Positions 31,090-44,739 of a stretch of DNA of 64,000 nucleotides are shown here, in pieces. The translations under genes and the position numbers were made by a program. Source of the stretch: Batillaria attramentaria (lineage: Eukaryota > Mollusca > Gastropoda > Batillariidae). The first letter of the stretch is position 1. Every line of letters begins with the position of its first letter. Under the pieces are notes generated by a model that was not told where the DNA came from, ran no database searches, and saw nothing but the letters and a program-made list of their open reading frames with translations. The stretch is taken from the NCBI GenBank assembly GCA_018292915.2, contig JACVVK020000198.1:793501-857500 (forward strand), given 5' to 3'.

Positions 31090-32074
31090 TGACTGTGGGG
31101 GAATCGTAAGTCGCGGCTTTGTTCGGACTCTACCATTGTCAAATTACCAGCCAACCACCATGAATCTTACATCGATGGAAAGCCCAAAACTTGCAATCTG
31201 CTGCTTTTTGTTGGCTTTGTAAATAAGTTTCATGTCAGGTAATGGTACATTTCAAACTCCCACCCTGTATATTTCTATCTTGCATTTAGAACCCCATAAC
31301 CGACCATCCCTTTGTCCAGTTGCTGTTCTTGTTGTTGTTGTTAAGTCAACGGGAGAGAGATGACTGGCAATTACACTGTAGTTGTTTGCTTGCCATTGTA
31401 TACTGTGGTGCTTTTAAATATACTCAGTGTTGATTACAATTTATTGTGTTCCTGTATTTTACTGCCACTTGGGTCCCCAAATTTATGCATTCCTATTTGA
31501 TGTTGCACTACAGAGAGGTTGTCGGAAAATCATTATCGCTCAGTAAACGCTTTCGGAGTCTTACTGGACTTGTACCAAAAGATCAGACTGCGGGTGTTTT
31601 TTTTAAATTATTTTTTTGCATTTATATTTTTGTAGATTATTAAACACTTTGATTTTCCTTTTCGTGTGTGTGTGTGTGTGTGTGCACATAATTATTTGAC
31701 TGATCTCCATCTGTTCTTATTTTTGAATTATGTGTATGACCAAGTAATGGTAAAAACATGGATAAATGAGGATGGCATGTGGACTATGGGTATTTGTGCG
31801 TGGCTGGTACGAGGTAGCAGACGACAGAGGAATGAGGGGGTATGTAGTTGCTGCTAGCATTGCCAAAAAACGGAATCTTGGAATTTGTTGAAATTTACTC
31901 TACACGAGTCTAAGGCTGCTGGCTTTGTGTGACTTTTCTTGGTGGTGACTTTCAAAGCATTTCTAGAGTGTCGTACACAGTGATATGTTTAGCAGGAATA
32001 TATAGCATTTTGTTGAAATTTGCATCTGTGTTACGTAGCCAAATACGCCGCTTGAGGACGTAAGAAGGGGTCAA
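31090..32074. other. Intergenic, nothing recognised
   Basis: AT-rich, with a (GT)n at 31664-31685. No repeat partner found by eye and no supported gene. Confidence 0.5.
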
Positions 32075-32350
32075 TGAGTTAACTGAGCAGAGCAAGATTT
32101 ACACCGACTTGAATGAACCAACCAAATAAACAAACACCAAGTTATTGTTAACATTATCATTGATGATTGTTTCTGTAGTTATTGTTACTCTGAAATGCCA
32201 TTTGCCACCCATGGGGTACACATGAATTCTCAAACTGAGCTCGTGCTCGGGGAAGCACAATGGCTGAAGTTGTGAGGCTATTAGGGAGAACTCCTATCGT
32301 AATATCACGTCATCTGATATAACTGTAATAGAAATGCCATTTGCCATGTC
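32075..32350 (+). repeat. Dispersed repeat downstream of DDX18, pair of 39045-39340
   Basis: About 270 bp beginning TCAATGAGTTAACTGAGCAG, alignable by eye with 39048-39340 in DDX18 intron 4 (shared ACCAACCAAATAAACAAA and AATGCCATTTGCCACCC). Direct orientation. Confidence 0.65.
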
Positions 32351-33708
32351 TGCTCAAGTTTGCTAGTCTATAGGAACGGAAAGGTGTATTTACCAGTAGA
32401 TGATAACCGTTTTAGAGACAACTCTGTGTAGGCATTATCAAGCGAGGCTAATGGTATGTATTAACACCCATACTGTGTGACGCGTGTTACGGCAATGTGA
32501 GATGCATGGAAGGACCACACACAGGTGAACTCAACAAATCCACACAAAAGAAAATTTGCATAACAGTGGAACTCACTTTTATTCAGTCAAATGTGCATGC
32601 GACATGAACAGACTTCCAATGGTGACAAAAAACAACTTGATGTATCTCCATCTGCATCCGGCAGCAAATATGGTTGCATTCTGGAGGTGGTCAATATCCT
32701 TGTGGAACCTGACGACAGAAAAGCACCATAAATTGCATGGGGGATCTTGAAAGCAAGCGCTGTGCTGACATGCAACATTTCCCAGTTTCAGTGAACATTA
32801 ATCACTGTCACAATAGTTTGTTCCCCACTAGCCAGGGCTTCTTTGTTCTTGCGACGGACTCGCTGCTATCTTTACCTCTCATACCGATACAGTGTTGCAA
32901 CACTGTGATTGTGTGAGCGACAGAAATAGTATGATGGATGAGATTCGCTGGTGTGCTCTCCAGTGTCCTATCAAATTCTACATGAATTACATTGTGTTTA
33001 GGTCGATTTGCAGTGTAATTCTTATCACCGGTTTTAATTCTCGCGGGACCGGTTCTGACACAGGTTGTTGAGTACAGTGTGGGGTAGTCGCTGATGGGAC
33101 CGGTTTTCAAAATTTAGCGCGATCACTACGGTGACTCAGGCAAACATTCTTCACATAGCGAGTTCTTATACTGACTGCGGAAGAAGTCTCTTTCACTCAC
33201 AAAAAGACTTGTGAGCGTGTAGAAAAGCTATTTATAACCGTGTGGAGTTTATTACAGCCCTTCTCTGGTGTCACACTGCACTCTCAAGCTGCGCACATAT
33301 GAGCTTCTCTTGTTCACACACAAGCATCTCAGAGTCTTATATACAGTCATAGCGTTCTAGCACATTCTGAACCTCTACTATGAAGGAACCAATCAAAAAT
33401 CAGAACATAAAGTTATCACCTCATTACTATTTTAAAACTTGAGAAGAATGCCGAATTATCAAGTACCCGCCCGTCAAATCTAGGCGCATTATATAACCAC
33501 TTCTAATCGTAAACAACTTACAAAGCAATTTGCACAAAATTTACGGGAGACTCAGACTATGACTCTGAGTGTGTATCAACTTCCGTGGCGAAATTAGCTA
33601 CAGTCAAAAAAAGGTCACCACTTCTAGAACTTTCTAAACAAACAATACAGCTGTTACCTTTCAGCATACAGACAAAACATGCAGCCACACTCGTAACAAA
33701 TTCCTACC

Positions 33709-36700
33709 TCAAGCAGCTCTCTTTTTAGGTTGATGGAAGATCTTTGCCTTCTTTGCTCTCCCTGGCCGTTGGTAGCCAGCCATTGTTGAGCTGCGTTTTT
33801 TCTTGCCCGCACTGGAACTGTGCACATCTGCTTCAGTTAAGGTTGCATCACAGTCAAGTGTGAGCACTAACCTAGTGATACTGCACGCTGAACTGAGTGT
33901 GATTAGTATGCTGGTAGCTGGACAGGTTTTCATTAGCTGACTACAAATGTCAACATACTAATTACTTCCATGTAATCCCCCCCCCCCCCCACCCCCCTCA
34001 CGAACAATTAAAATGCACTTTATGAACATGAACCCAACCACAAAACCGATGACTGTTTCCAACCTGTTCAGAAAAAAACGAACATAATCTATGACTACCC
34101 AACCCCACTGAAAACTTGCACGATGATCTGATCCAGCAGAAAAGGATACTCAGGTCAACATAGGGTGGAACACCAAAGCCAAATGATTTGGCCACTCCAG
34201 TCAAATCCAGTTTCTCAACATCAAAGGTAGACTTCAGGGCATGGCTGGCATAGGCTCTCACGTAACCCTTGTAGGCCTCCTGGGCACTCTTGTGTAGAAA
34301 GTAGTTCTTGGAGATCAGCTTCTCCAGCTAAAAGAAAAGAGAGAGAGAGAAAAAAAAAACAAGTGTCAAAATATCCCCTGTATGAATGACATCTTCATCT
34401 GGTGCACAAGCTGCAAGTCACGGCTTAAAATCTTCCACCTTTTGGCAGATTTCCACCTTTGGCTGAACATTTTCCTCCCTCCAAAATGTGGGTTACCTCC
34501 TCTAAAGCACTTAAACAGAGCTTAAGTCTTATTTTAAAATATATCTTCATGAAAGTGTTTCCTCTACTGATGCACTTAAAATCATGCTGAAACGCATAGG
34601 ACTGCACAGAGTTTTAGTCTTATTTTAAAATATATCTTCAAGAAAAGTGTTTCCTCTACTGATGCACTTAAAATCATGCCGAAACGCATAGGACTGCACA
34701 GAGTTTAGTCTTATTTTAAAATATATCTTCAAGAAAAGTGTTTCCTCTACTGATGCACTTAAAATCATGCCGAAACGCATCAAACTGCACAGATTGCCCC
34801 AGGACAACCCTAACACAACATGGTCGTGGCTTTGTCCCCTAGTCACCAACTGTTACACACTTTTCCTCCTTTAGGATCATGGACCATTTTAAGCCCTGTC
34901 AAGTTCAAGCGATGACTTCCCAATAATCCTGACTGGTTCTTGCACTACAGGTCTCTTTCAAGTTCCATCAGATCTCAAGCATTGTTCAAAACATGGATTG
35001 ATGGATATACGGATAAACCCAAAAGCACTATTATCTTACAAACGGAAACTACTGTAAAACACGAGGAAACAAATTTCTTTTTCTGCAATGCTAGTTTTGC
35101 GCATGCGGTCTGCTCACCTGAGCCTGAATATTGGCCACTTTGGCCCATGAGAACTGGAACTCATTTAGTGCTACCTTGGCCCTGCGTAGGTAAAGCAGGA
35201 AGCCAAGCTCCTCTGGCTGCAGGACAAGCAAGGCATGGCCGCTGGCCCCCTCACCGCGGGCCGTACGACCCACACGATGAATGTATTCCTGAAAAGTACA
35301 ATGGAAAAGATATGCAGATAGGGGAACTGGGTGTTTCACATGAAATTGGGCTTTTGGAAACTTTTAAACTGAAGTTTGGATGAAATACCAAGAAGAGGTG
35401 CTGTGCCCGTGTATGCATGAAACCGTTCTCTTAGTAGCTAAGGGGGTGACAACTATACTAGTATAGATCTCTTAGCAGAATTTTAAATTGTAGATAAGGA
35501 AATGTCACCATGATGTATAACTAGGAAAATCTGCTGCTTACCTTTGGGTCATCAGGTGGGTCATACTGGACAATCCAGTCAACCTGTGGAATGTCCAGCC
35601 CTCTGGCTGCCACGTCTGTACAAAGGAGGGTCGCCTCTTTTGCATTGCAGAACTGGAAGAATGTCTGTGTTCGTTTGGCTTGCTTCTGCTTTCCCTGGGA
35701 ATACAATGATGATCATTATGTTAAAATAAATCAATGGGCATCCGTCATATCAAAAATAAGTTACAGATAAAATATGACGCCTTGCTGCATACAGTTCACT
35801 AGTTTCTGTTCTCACTTGTCATGGATGTCATTATGTGGTCTAAAAGCCTAGAAATGACAGCGTACTACAGATCACCAGCTTCAAGATGGGAATCTCAGCA
35901 AATGAGACATACATGAATGCACATGACAGGCAGGTCAATGTAGTTGAGCAGCTCGTTGTGGAACTTGACAGACATGCAGGAGCTGAGGAACACCATGACC
36001 TTCTTGTGACGGTTCTTCTTCAGGAAGGTGAAGAGCAGTAGGAATCTCTTTTCTGCTGGACAAACCACATAACCCTGGAAGACAAATAGCAAAAAAAAAA
36101 AAAAACTTAGAAAAAAGACAAAAAAAAACAAAAAACACAAAGAGATAGAGAGAGTCTTACTAAAACAACCACATGCAGCAATAAAGGCAGCTTACGACTA
36201 TGCTGCTGTACAAAACTTGTGCATAACTGAACGTTATCTCACAGCAAAAACACACTACATGTGTGAAGACAAACACATCCAGTCGCTAAAACACTTCAAT
36301 GCATCAAAGGTAATGACAAATTACAAGACAAACCTGTTCAAGGCCCTCCACAGTTGCCTGGTCCTTAGAGTCATCTACCCCGACATACAGAGGTTCTTTC
36401 TTCAGGGACACCCTCGCCAGATCCTCTGTCTTTCTTGTTGGTGTGGCGGAAAACAGCATTGTCTGGCGACGCTCTGCACAATCACAGCATTTTGGAAATA
36501 AAATTACGTCAAAACCTGTGCAGTTTAGTGATATATGATAATGCACACACCGAGATGAACGGAGATGAATCTACACGTACTTCTAACACATACCCTTTTT
36601 TCACCCACGCTGCAAAAATATTCAGCTGTAGCACATTACAAAAGAACCGCAACAACATATGCACTAAGCCACCAACTGACGCTTCCTACTGCATTCTAGA

Positions 36701-39700
36701 CTATAGTAAAGTTTGATATGTTCTCTTCTACTTTCTTCTCTCCTTCCTGTCCCCCTTTTCCTACGACTTTTCATCTCAGTTTATTTTTCACAGCAATTTC
36801 TCTGCCATGGATGTATTTTACTTTACTCAGATAAGTTTTAACTTGTTGAGCTCTCTTGTAATCCTATTACTGTTTGATCGTGATCTGTGCGTGAATAAAA
36901 AAATGTTTACAGTACACCAAGCTGTACATGCACACCTCTGTACCATCAACATGAAATTATAAGAAAGAAGAGGGTAGCAAATTTGTAGTAGAATTAAAAT
37001 AACTCAAAACACAACATTCTCTTCTGAAACAAACAGTTGTACTTGTAGAGTACATACTGGGCAAAAGTTTGATGATCTGCTTCATTTCCTCCTCAAAGCC
37101 CATATCCAGCAGCCGGTCAGCCTCGTCGATGATCAGACACTGCAAGTTCTTGTACATAAAGCCCTCTGTGTTCTGTAACAGTGATCAAGTAAAAAAAAAA
37201 CTGTATTGATACATCCACATTGTACTTTCGAGACAATAATATGGTGATGCCAGGCTGGGGGAAAAAAGACTGAAACCTAGGCCGGAGTGCTGAGGCAGCA
37301 CACTGCTGGAGGACCATGGGGGCAACGCCCCACATAAGAAAACAAATGCACATATATCTATATCGGCATTTAGTAGTCTCTCATGGCACCCAAAAGTGAC
37401 ATTCTGCCATGGTACTGACATGCAAATCTTCAAAAATGAGGTCAGACTTTCCCATATGGCATTACATGTATACATTATTGCGTGTGCAACCTTTTCTTTC
37501 CTTCTGCTTCTTTTTCTTTGGCTGAAACTTAGATTTTTTCCCCCATGAAAGGATAGGAAATATGGCTGAAAATTTCCCAGTCTGAATGCTTATTACACTA
37601 TTAGACACTTTTTTTTTATCAACCATAGGAGAAGCACACAATCATACCTGAAGGTGATCCAAAAGTCTGCCCGGAGTCGCTACCAAGATGTTGATGCCTT
37701 TGGAAAGCTTCTTGGCTTCTTCTTGTCTGTTCGTGCCACCCATGATGAGGCCGAACGTGTGATGGTGGTACTTCAGCAGTTCTTTCAAGACACCGAACGT
37801 CTGCATGGATAGTTCTCTGGTCGGGGAGATGACGATGCAGCCGGTGCCGTTGCGAGGCATGAAGCGCAGTTTGTACATCAGCTCGATCGCTGGGACCAGG
37901 AAAGCTAAGGTCTTGCCACTGCCAGTTTTGGCTGCACCCATCAAATCTCTACACACAGACACATCATGGTCAAATCCTTGAAAATTTTTATTTATCATAT
38001 AACAGCACCGAGCATAACAGCCAAAAAGGGAGGACTATTAAGAAGATACTTTAGCTTTCTGGGCCCGCATGTAAAAGTCAGGGTTAGGGAGTTTAGCCCT
38101 GGGTTAGAGTCTAACCTTGAACTAAACTAGCTCTAGGGTTAAATTTTCTGGGTTTTTTTTGTTGTTTTAAATCAGGAAGCAGGTCCATTCCAGCAAGTTG
38201 CTTATGCCGTTACAGAAGGATTTTGGTCTTTCTTTCTTCACTTCTTTTATTTAATTTTGTTTTGGTGTTTCTTTTGTCCTAGTCTGGGTTTGGCCCATAG
38301 CCATGGGTTAAATTAACCTCGAGTTTTAAATACGGGACCTGATCAATACTGCAAGAAACAGTGAGTGCTAAAATGATGTAAATGACGTATAAAAGTCCAA
38401 ATAGAAGTGAATAATCTGTGACCAGGAAGCACAAGTTTATTGAGTATTGCTTGAATATATTATGACTAATCTAAATGCAGTAGTGGCACATGTATGTGGT
38501 GTTGTACAGTGATGACGCACCTGCCCTCCAAAAGCGGCGGAATCGCCTTCAATTGAATCTCAGTCATATGGCTGAATCCCATATCTTTGATCGCATGCAG
38601 CGTCAGATCGCTGACTTTTCCTTTAAGGGACTCGAAAGAGTAGTCCAGATCTTCAGAATCTTCTGTCAAACTCAAAGTGCTAGGCCCTGAAAATCCAACA
38701 TGACAAAGGTTACTTTCAATTTATAACACAGTACATACATGTATTTCATTACGTTGTGAGTGAAAGTGCACACACCCCTGATACGGTCCCCGAGGTGGTC
38801 AGACACTGTGATGGGGCTCCATCGGGGATATGGATTCTGAGCTATTCGGTTGACTCACATACAGGTTGGTCTGATCACAATTCAATTCAAACAAATCCGG
38901 AGGGAAAATACCGTAGCTGGGAAAAATCAAATGCAAACTTCTCCGCATCCTTATGAGTTATACTTATAGGCCCAGAAACAGGACGTGCAAGTGCAGGTTT
39001 TTGACAGCGAGAATTTCTGACCACTGGGCATCACAACGGGGGGTGTCACTGAGTTAACTACAAAGAGCAAGGTTTACACTGACTTGAACCAACCAACCAA
39101 ATAAACAAATATCAAGTCATTTTTAACAGTATCATTGTTTCTGTAGTTACTGTTACTGTGAAATGCCAACTGCCACTCAGCGGGCACAAATGAATTCTCT
39201 CAAATTAGGCTTGTGCTAGGGGAAGCACAATACCTAGACTACTGGCTGAAGTTGTGAGGGTATTACTATTAGGGGAAACTCCTATTATCATACCATGTCA
39301 TCGCTTATTTAACCATAGGAGAAATGCCATTTGCCACCCAAATTGCAAGCAGACTGTTTAGCATTTCACATGAAGAAAAAAACGGTGTTGTATGGTCAAA
39401 ATGTTTACAGGATCCAAAGTATGCCTCGAAAAATCTACATGGAGAGGCAAAGGGTACAAGTTCCCTGAGGCATGAATGTTCCGCACCTTGATGTCATAAT
39501 ATAAATAAAAAGTATAAGTGATGGGTCTGCCTTACCTTGCTCCTCAGATTCATCTTGACCTTTTCTCTTTTTTGGTGTAGATGGTTCACTGTCATCCTCT
39601 GTCTGTGACACCCCATTTGCTCCATCTTCAACTTCTGTGAATAAAATCACACAAAAGCATAAATAAAAGAAGTATGAGAGGCAAGAACAATATATGTTGG

Positions 39701-41983
39701 TAACATACCTACTGGACCTGGTAACTACTACTGACTGTGTCATCCCAGCTAGACATCCAAAGTGCATGTACTGAAGAAGATGCAACAGTATTGACTTTGT
39801 GTGTGTGTTATATATACTGACCATTGTTGCTCTGCATAAATTGCACACATACATGTATATACACATTACCAGTAGCAGAGGACACCTACATCAGACACAC
39901 ACACATACTTGGCGACTGGTCACAGGGTAGACAAGATCACATCTTAACATCTGAGCACAAGGTGAATGCCCCCCCCCCCCCCCACCCAATGCCACACACA
40001 TGCAAGTACAAATATACATACATCACTACAGTAGAACCTCTTCTTGGGCGGCCACCCCTTTGGGAGACCACCTGCCTGTGCAGACCAATGTTATAATGAT
40101 ACTGGGTTGCACTTCTTCACTGTCTGAAGCTTCTTTTGGGTGACCACCTCTCTTTTAAGACCACTCTTATCTGGCCAGAGGAGTGGTCGCCCAAAAGAAG
40201 TTGTACTGTACTATTGTACTAATACACGTGTCTTAGTGTAATGCTCCTATCTGGGGCAGTGTCCACCTGGGAGCATCTAGGAAAAGTCTGCCTGAGAATG
40301 AACTGACACCCACATTATCTGTGTACGTTTGTCATGAATTATCACAGAAATAAAGCATTATTCACAAAATGAGTTTTATTGGTGTGTTTACAAAAAACCT
40401 TAGATGACGTGGAAATAAATTTATTGTGGAAACTGTACTGTTTGATGTTTTTATTGTGTGTGTTTGAGCTGAAAAATGTGAAATTCTCCGCCACTGAAAA
40501 TGGACAACCTGACCCCAGCTATCTTTCACATGGTGCTATGCGAAAACTCGGCCTGCAATCTGAATCAAATACCCTTGATTACATCAACAAAAGATCACTT
40601 TTGTCTAGCCCAAATAAAGAAATCAAAACAAACTTGCTGTTTATCTTGTTCGTTACCCATGGTGTAAGCATCATCCAGAAAATTTAAAAGCCTACCAAAC
40701 GCTTGTCTGCTGCCGAACATGCCGGAAGTGAAGTTTAACCTTTGCCCTGTGACGTCTCAAATTGGTACACACACCAAAATTCGTTTGATAAACTCGTGGT
40801 AACTTTTAACTTTCTACTGATCTTTTGAGAATGTTTTGGTGTGAGAAACTGACGAATGACATCTACGCCGATAAAATTATGCTACTAAATTATGAAAATT
40901 TAACGTCAATGCTAAAGCGAGATTTTGGGGGATCACATGACTCACAACCACATGGTTTCGGTTTACGGCCAATAGTTAAGACGCTGTGAGTGTGACTTTT
41001 TGAAGGCACCTTAATGTTATGATATAAATAAAGAGTATAAAAAGTGAAGTGATTGCCTTACCCTGCACCTCAGATTTATCTTGACTTTTTCTCTTTTTTG
41101 GTGTAGACGGTCCACTGTCTTTCTCTGTATGTGAGCCCCCATTTGCTCCATCTTCAACTCCTGTGAATAGAGTCACACAAAAGCACTTGTAATAAAAGAA
41201 GTGTAAGAGGCAAGAACAATATATATTGGTAACATACCTACTGGACCTGGAAGGAAATCTAACACTTTCAGCTACTACTGACTGTGTCATCCCAGCTAGA
41301 CATCCAAAGTGCATGTACTGAAGAAGATGCAACAGTATTGACTTTGTGTGTGTGTTACATGTATACTGACCACTGCTCTGCATGAATTGTACACATGTAT
41401 ACACACTACCAGCAGAAGGGGACACCTACATCACACATACTTGGTGACTGGTCACAGGGTAGACAAGATCATATCTGGTCACAAGGCGAATGCCCCCCGC
41501 CCCCCTTTTCCCAGTGCCACACATGTATGCAAACTACAAATAATTATGCGTCTTAGTGCAATGCTTCTATTTGGGGCAGTGTCTAGCTAGGAGCATCTAG
41601 GCAAGTCTGCCTGAGAATAAACCCTACTGACACCCACATTACCTGCAGATTTATAGATATTAAACTTCAAATGGTTTACCGTTCATCAAATTAAGTACAG
41701 CACATCCATAAAAAATATTAAAATGATACATGTAAGAATAACAGTGTCAGTAGCATTCACCATTTGCTGTTTGTTCTCCAGCCTGTGCCAGACGTCTTTT
41801 GATACGGACTTTCAGTTTCCGCAATTGTGCTTTTTCTGAAAAACACAGAACATGATACATGTAATATGAATTACGATGATGATGATGATGGAAAAAGTCG
41901 ATCATCATCGCATCATACCGAGACAGTCATCTCCGTCGTCTTAGAAGATCAGTTTCAATAATTACTTTAAAAAATCACTAATG

Positions 41984-42030
<47 letters not shown>

Positions 42031-42312
42031 CTCTCACACTTATCAGCCAAATCAACGTCTCTGGTGCGCAGTAGTCATGTTGCAAGCAACTGGACGAACC
42101 CACGTGGTAGTGTTTACAGCATGCGTGCACTGGTTTTCCAGTAATTTTGAGACTCCAGACACAAATCTTGAGCGAAAACAGTACAGAGGTATTACAACAT
42201 TAAAGTGTTTGTGCTTACCTTCATCGCTGATTTCTGTTTTCAATAATTTCTTTAGTTGTTTTAACTTTTTTCTATCAGCGGCCTGCTGACTGTCCATCTT
42301 GTCGGCCATCAT
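33709..42312 (-). CDS. DDX18: DEAD-box RNA helicase DDX18/Has1, 13 exons
   Basis: Exons in transcript order: 42312-42219, 41835-41761, 41160-41062, 39634-39536, 38686-38521, 37948-37648, 37172-37058, 36473-36334, 36074-35913, 35694-35542, 35288-35118, 34327-34150, 33827-33709. Total 1872 nt (623 residues; human 670). Motifs: Q-motif region [18 protein letters not shown] at 183-191; Ia PTRELSMQT; Ib TPGR; II DEAD at 294-297; III SAT at 325-327; [10 protein letters not shown] at 443-451; [10 protein letters not shown] at 472-479. Segments such as LKFRMPRNGTG-like, [20 protein letters not shown] and [18 protein letters not shown] are specific to DDX18/Has1, a nucleolar helicase of 60S (and 40S) subunit assembly. 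The basic tail [19 protein letters not shown] also fits. Exons 3 and 4 are tandem duplicates (99 nt each). It is divergent from the STI1-domain gene. AATAAA complement at 33248-33253 is a possible polyA signal. Intact by eye. Confidence 0.97.
34423..34898. repeat. AGGGCTTAAAATCTTCCACC-family element with three 91-bp internal units, DDX18 intron 11
   Basis: Ends CGGCTTAAAATCTTCCACC and CATTTTAAGCCCTG are inverted. Inside, a 91-bp unit beginning TCTTATTTTAAAATATATCT repeats three times (about 34527, 34618, 34708) with few differences, so the internal expansion is recent. Confidence 0.7.
37253..37583. mobile_element. MITE-like element, GGCTGGGGAATT family (copy 2, inverted) in DDX18 intron 6
   Basis: Inverted relative to the copy at 23056: starts GGCTGGGGGAAAAAAGACTG and ends GAAAATTTCCCAGTC. 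It shares the 'gccccacataagaaaac' segment as complement. Confidence 0.6.
39045..39340 (+). repeat. Dispersed repeat in DDX18 intron 4, pair of 32075-32350
   Basis: Direct repeat of 32075-32350. Together the two copies flank DDX18 exons 5-13. Confidence 0.65.
39480..41645 (-). repeat. Tandem duplication containing DDX18 exons 3 and 4
   Basis: The stretch about 41005-41645 is closely related to about 39480-40310. It includes the coding exons 41160-41062 and 39634-39536, their splice sites and long intron tracts (for example GGTAACATACCTACTGGACC in both). Each exon encodes 33 residues of the type VEDGANG...STPKKRK and has the same phase at both ends, so the duplication lengthens the protein without a frameshift. 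The left copy has gained a MITE at 40027-40210. Confidence 0.85.
40027..40210. mobile_element. Tc1/mariner-type MITE in DDX18 intron 3
   Basis: TA-flanked element with ends CAGTAGAACCTCTTCTTGGG and the near-complement CCCAAAAGAAGTTGTACTG. Interior repeats the 'gaccacc' motif and has no coding frame. A cousin lies at 56720-56901. Confidence 0.65.
41987..42026. repeat. (CA)n in DDX18 intron 1
   Basis: About 38 bp of CA dinucleotides. Confidence 0.95.
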
Positions 42313-42537
42313 AACCGGAAGTGCTATGCCACCTTTTGTTTTTTTTTTTTTGTTTTACCTTGAACACATAAAATCAAATTTCTACAAATAGGTACAAAAT
42401 TGTGATGTTCAAAGATATGAAATCCTCATAAATACAAAAATGATGGATTAAATGGACAACGAGACCAAAGATTAATGTTTGGCCCACACACAAAATTCGT
42501 GGCGCACCAAGTCTCATCTCCAAGCAAAAGCGTCAAA
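42313..42537. promoter_or_regulatory. Divergent promoter between DDX18 and the STI1-domain gene
   Basis: 225 bp between opposing start codons. It holds a consensus ETS site CCGGAAGT at 42315-42322, immediately beside the DDX18 ATG, and a long T-rich tract. No TATA box is evident. Sharing of the promoter is inferred. Confidence 0.55.
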
Positions 42538-44678
42538 ATGGCCGACAGTGGTGAGTGTTCCAGTACATGTATACTTCGTACAGTTTCCATAGCTGCCACT
42601 TCGGTTCCTCAGAATATGAAATATTTTTTTTCAAACTTGCCCAGATACTGCCATATGAGGGTGTGGATGGGAGAACAACACTGTCATGCCTTAGCTGTAT
42701 TACGTGCTTTCACTTTGGAACATTCTAGTAACTTGTTATTATTGACACTATGTATCAAGCACTTCCTTATTAACCCGTCTGTTTTTTGTTTTTGTTTTTT
42801 TTTCCAAAGACATTCCCCCGCTAGATGACATGACAGAGATGCTGCAGCAGGCGAAGCAGCTCCGAGATTTGAAACTGGCTCGGACAGGTGGTGGTGATAC
42901 AGAAAGGCCAAAACCACCAGATTCAAGGACAACACATCAGTGCCATGATTCCGCAAAGCTACAGGTAAAAGAAATGGAAGGAAAATGTAAAAATAACACC
43001 GCTTATTGCATGGTGAGCATTCATAAGTATTAAAATAAGTAAAAGCTTTTGTTTGAGAGTTGTGTGCCAACAGTGTGGTATTTGCAAACTTGTATTTTGT
43101 TTTTCTGGTGCCATGTTATCAAATCTCTCAGATTGTTGGCTCCCCATAATTTATTCAAGACTACATAGTCATTTTGCATACAGCAAAAGCATGAAAAATG
43201 ACATTTCACATGCCATGCACTTTTAATGATCCTTAGTTTCATTTTCTTTTTCAGAATGGGTCAGAAATCAGCAAAACCAGTCATCACACAAAAGCAGCCA
43301 GCTCTTCTCCCAAGCAGCCTCAGACAGACAACACAGCAAAACTGGATGCATCCAAAAAATCAACAACACCCCAAGCAAAACAAAAGAGTGACTTTGCAGG
43401 GATGAAAAAAGGTTTCCTTTTTGGGAGCCCCAAAGCAAACAGTAGCTCCAATTCCAAATCACAGACTTCAGAGACAAAACCAGAAAGATCAAAACCAAGT
43501 GATGCATCAGGACAGTCAACAGAATCCATCCCGTTCATTAAACCCAAGTCTGAGGAGAAAGATTCAAGCCTGAAGTTGACAGAAGTGCAGGAAGCAATGG
43601 AGTCGGCATCAGGATTATTAAAAGACAAAGGTAAAGTTGAATGAATATTTAAACATGCTGCAATGCTGCGGAAACCAGCCCGGGCTTCCTGACAGGAACA
43701 ATAAGAAAAGGATGACACTTAAAGATATATTCTGCAACTTGTTTAAGCTCACAGATCGACCTAAGCTTATTATGATGAGAATAATATAGTCTCATTTAGA
43801 TGTGAGCAAAATCTGAGCCCATTTTGGGCCATCATTGCAAAGATATGAGCCAAAATGCAAGTCTATCAGCTATTGTGGTTAACCTCACTGTGCTGAGCCA
43901 TTATACGGTCATTGGTATCACGTACAACCTAATTACCCTGCAACTGTAAACACATGCACGACAGATGCAGGCTGGCCGGCACAGGTCAGCGGCCGATGCA
44001 GTCAATCTGACCTACTTACTTTTCATGCCCGGCATACGTGTGGAGTACTGGCACAGCTAACGCTGAAGCAATACTAACTGATGACATGGTGAAATCCAAT
44101 GTTGACCGGCACATTCAGGTGACCGTCTAAAGGGACGTCACCAGTTTGTGAGGAGCAGACAATCATGTTGAGCACGATGCGTGCTACATGTAAATTGGAG
44201 CAGGCATTACAGTTCACATGGGGTCTGTGGCTACATTACAAGTTTACCAAGCTCTAAGATAGCCTTTGGGAAGATCATGTATGATTGGCCCAATAGTGGT
44301 GGCGTCTGTGCGAAACACTTTCTTGACACAGTGGGAGTTGATCAAGCTGTGGTATGTTACGTTAAACAATAGGAAGACACTTGGACACCCTGTAAGACAC
44401 TCCTTTGTGTATGTGGCTTGATATAAAAAGATGCCACTCTACCATCAGTTGATAAAAGGGCTGAAGCACTGTCATGCTCATGGATTTGATAAGCCCCTAG
44501 GGTTTTACTATTTGATGGCAGCACTGCTAATTTGAAAGCAGCCTAGGTCTAATCACTTTTTTCTACTCTCTAAGTCTAACCTTTTGCTGTTTTACTGTTT
44601 CCCTTATAATTATGTATTTCGTTGTGCTTTTCCGTCACTCTAAGTCCTGTTGACAACCAATTTGTTATTTTCATATAT

Positions 44679-44739
<61 letters not shown>

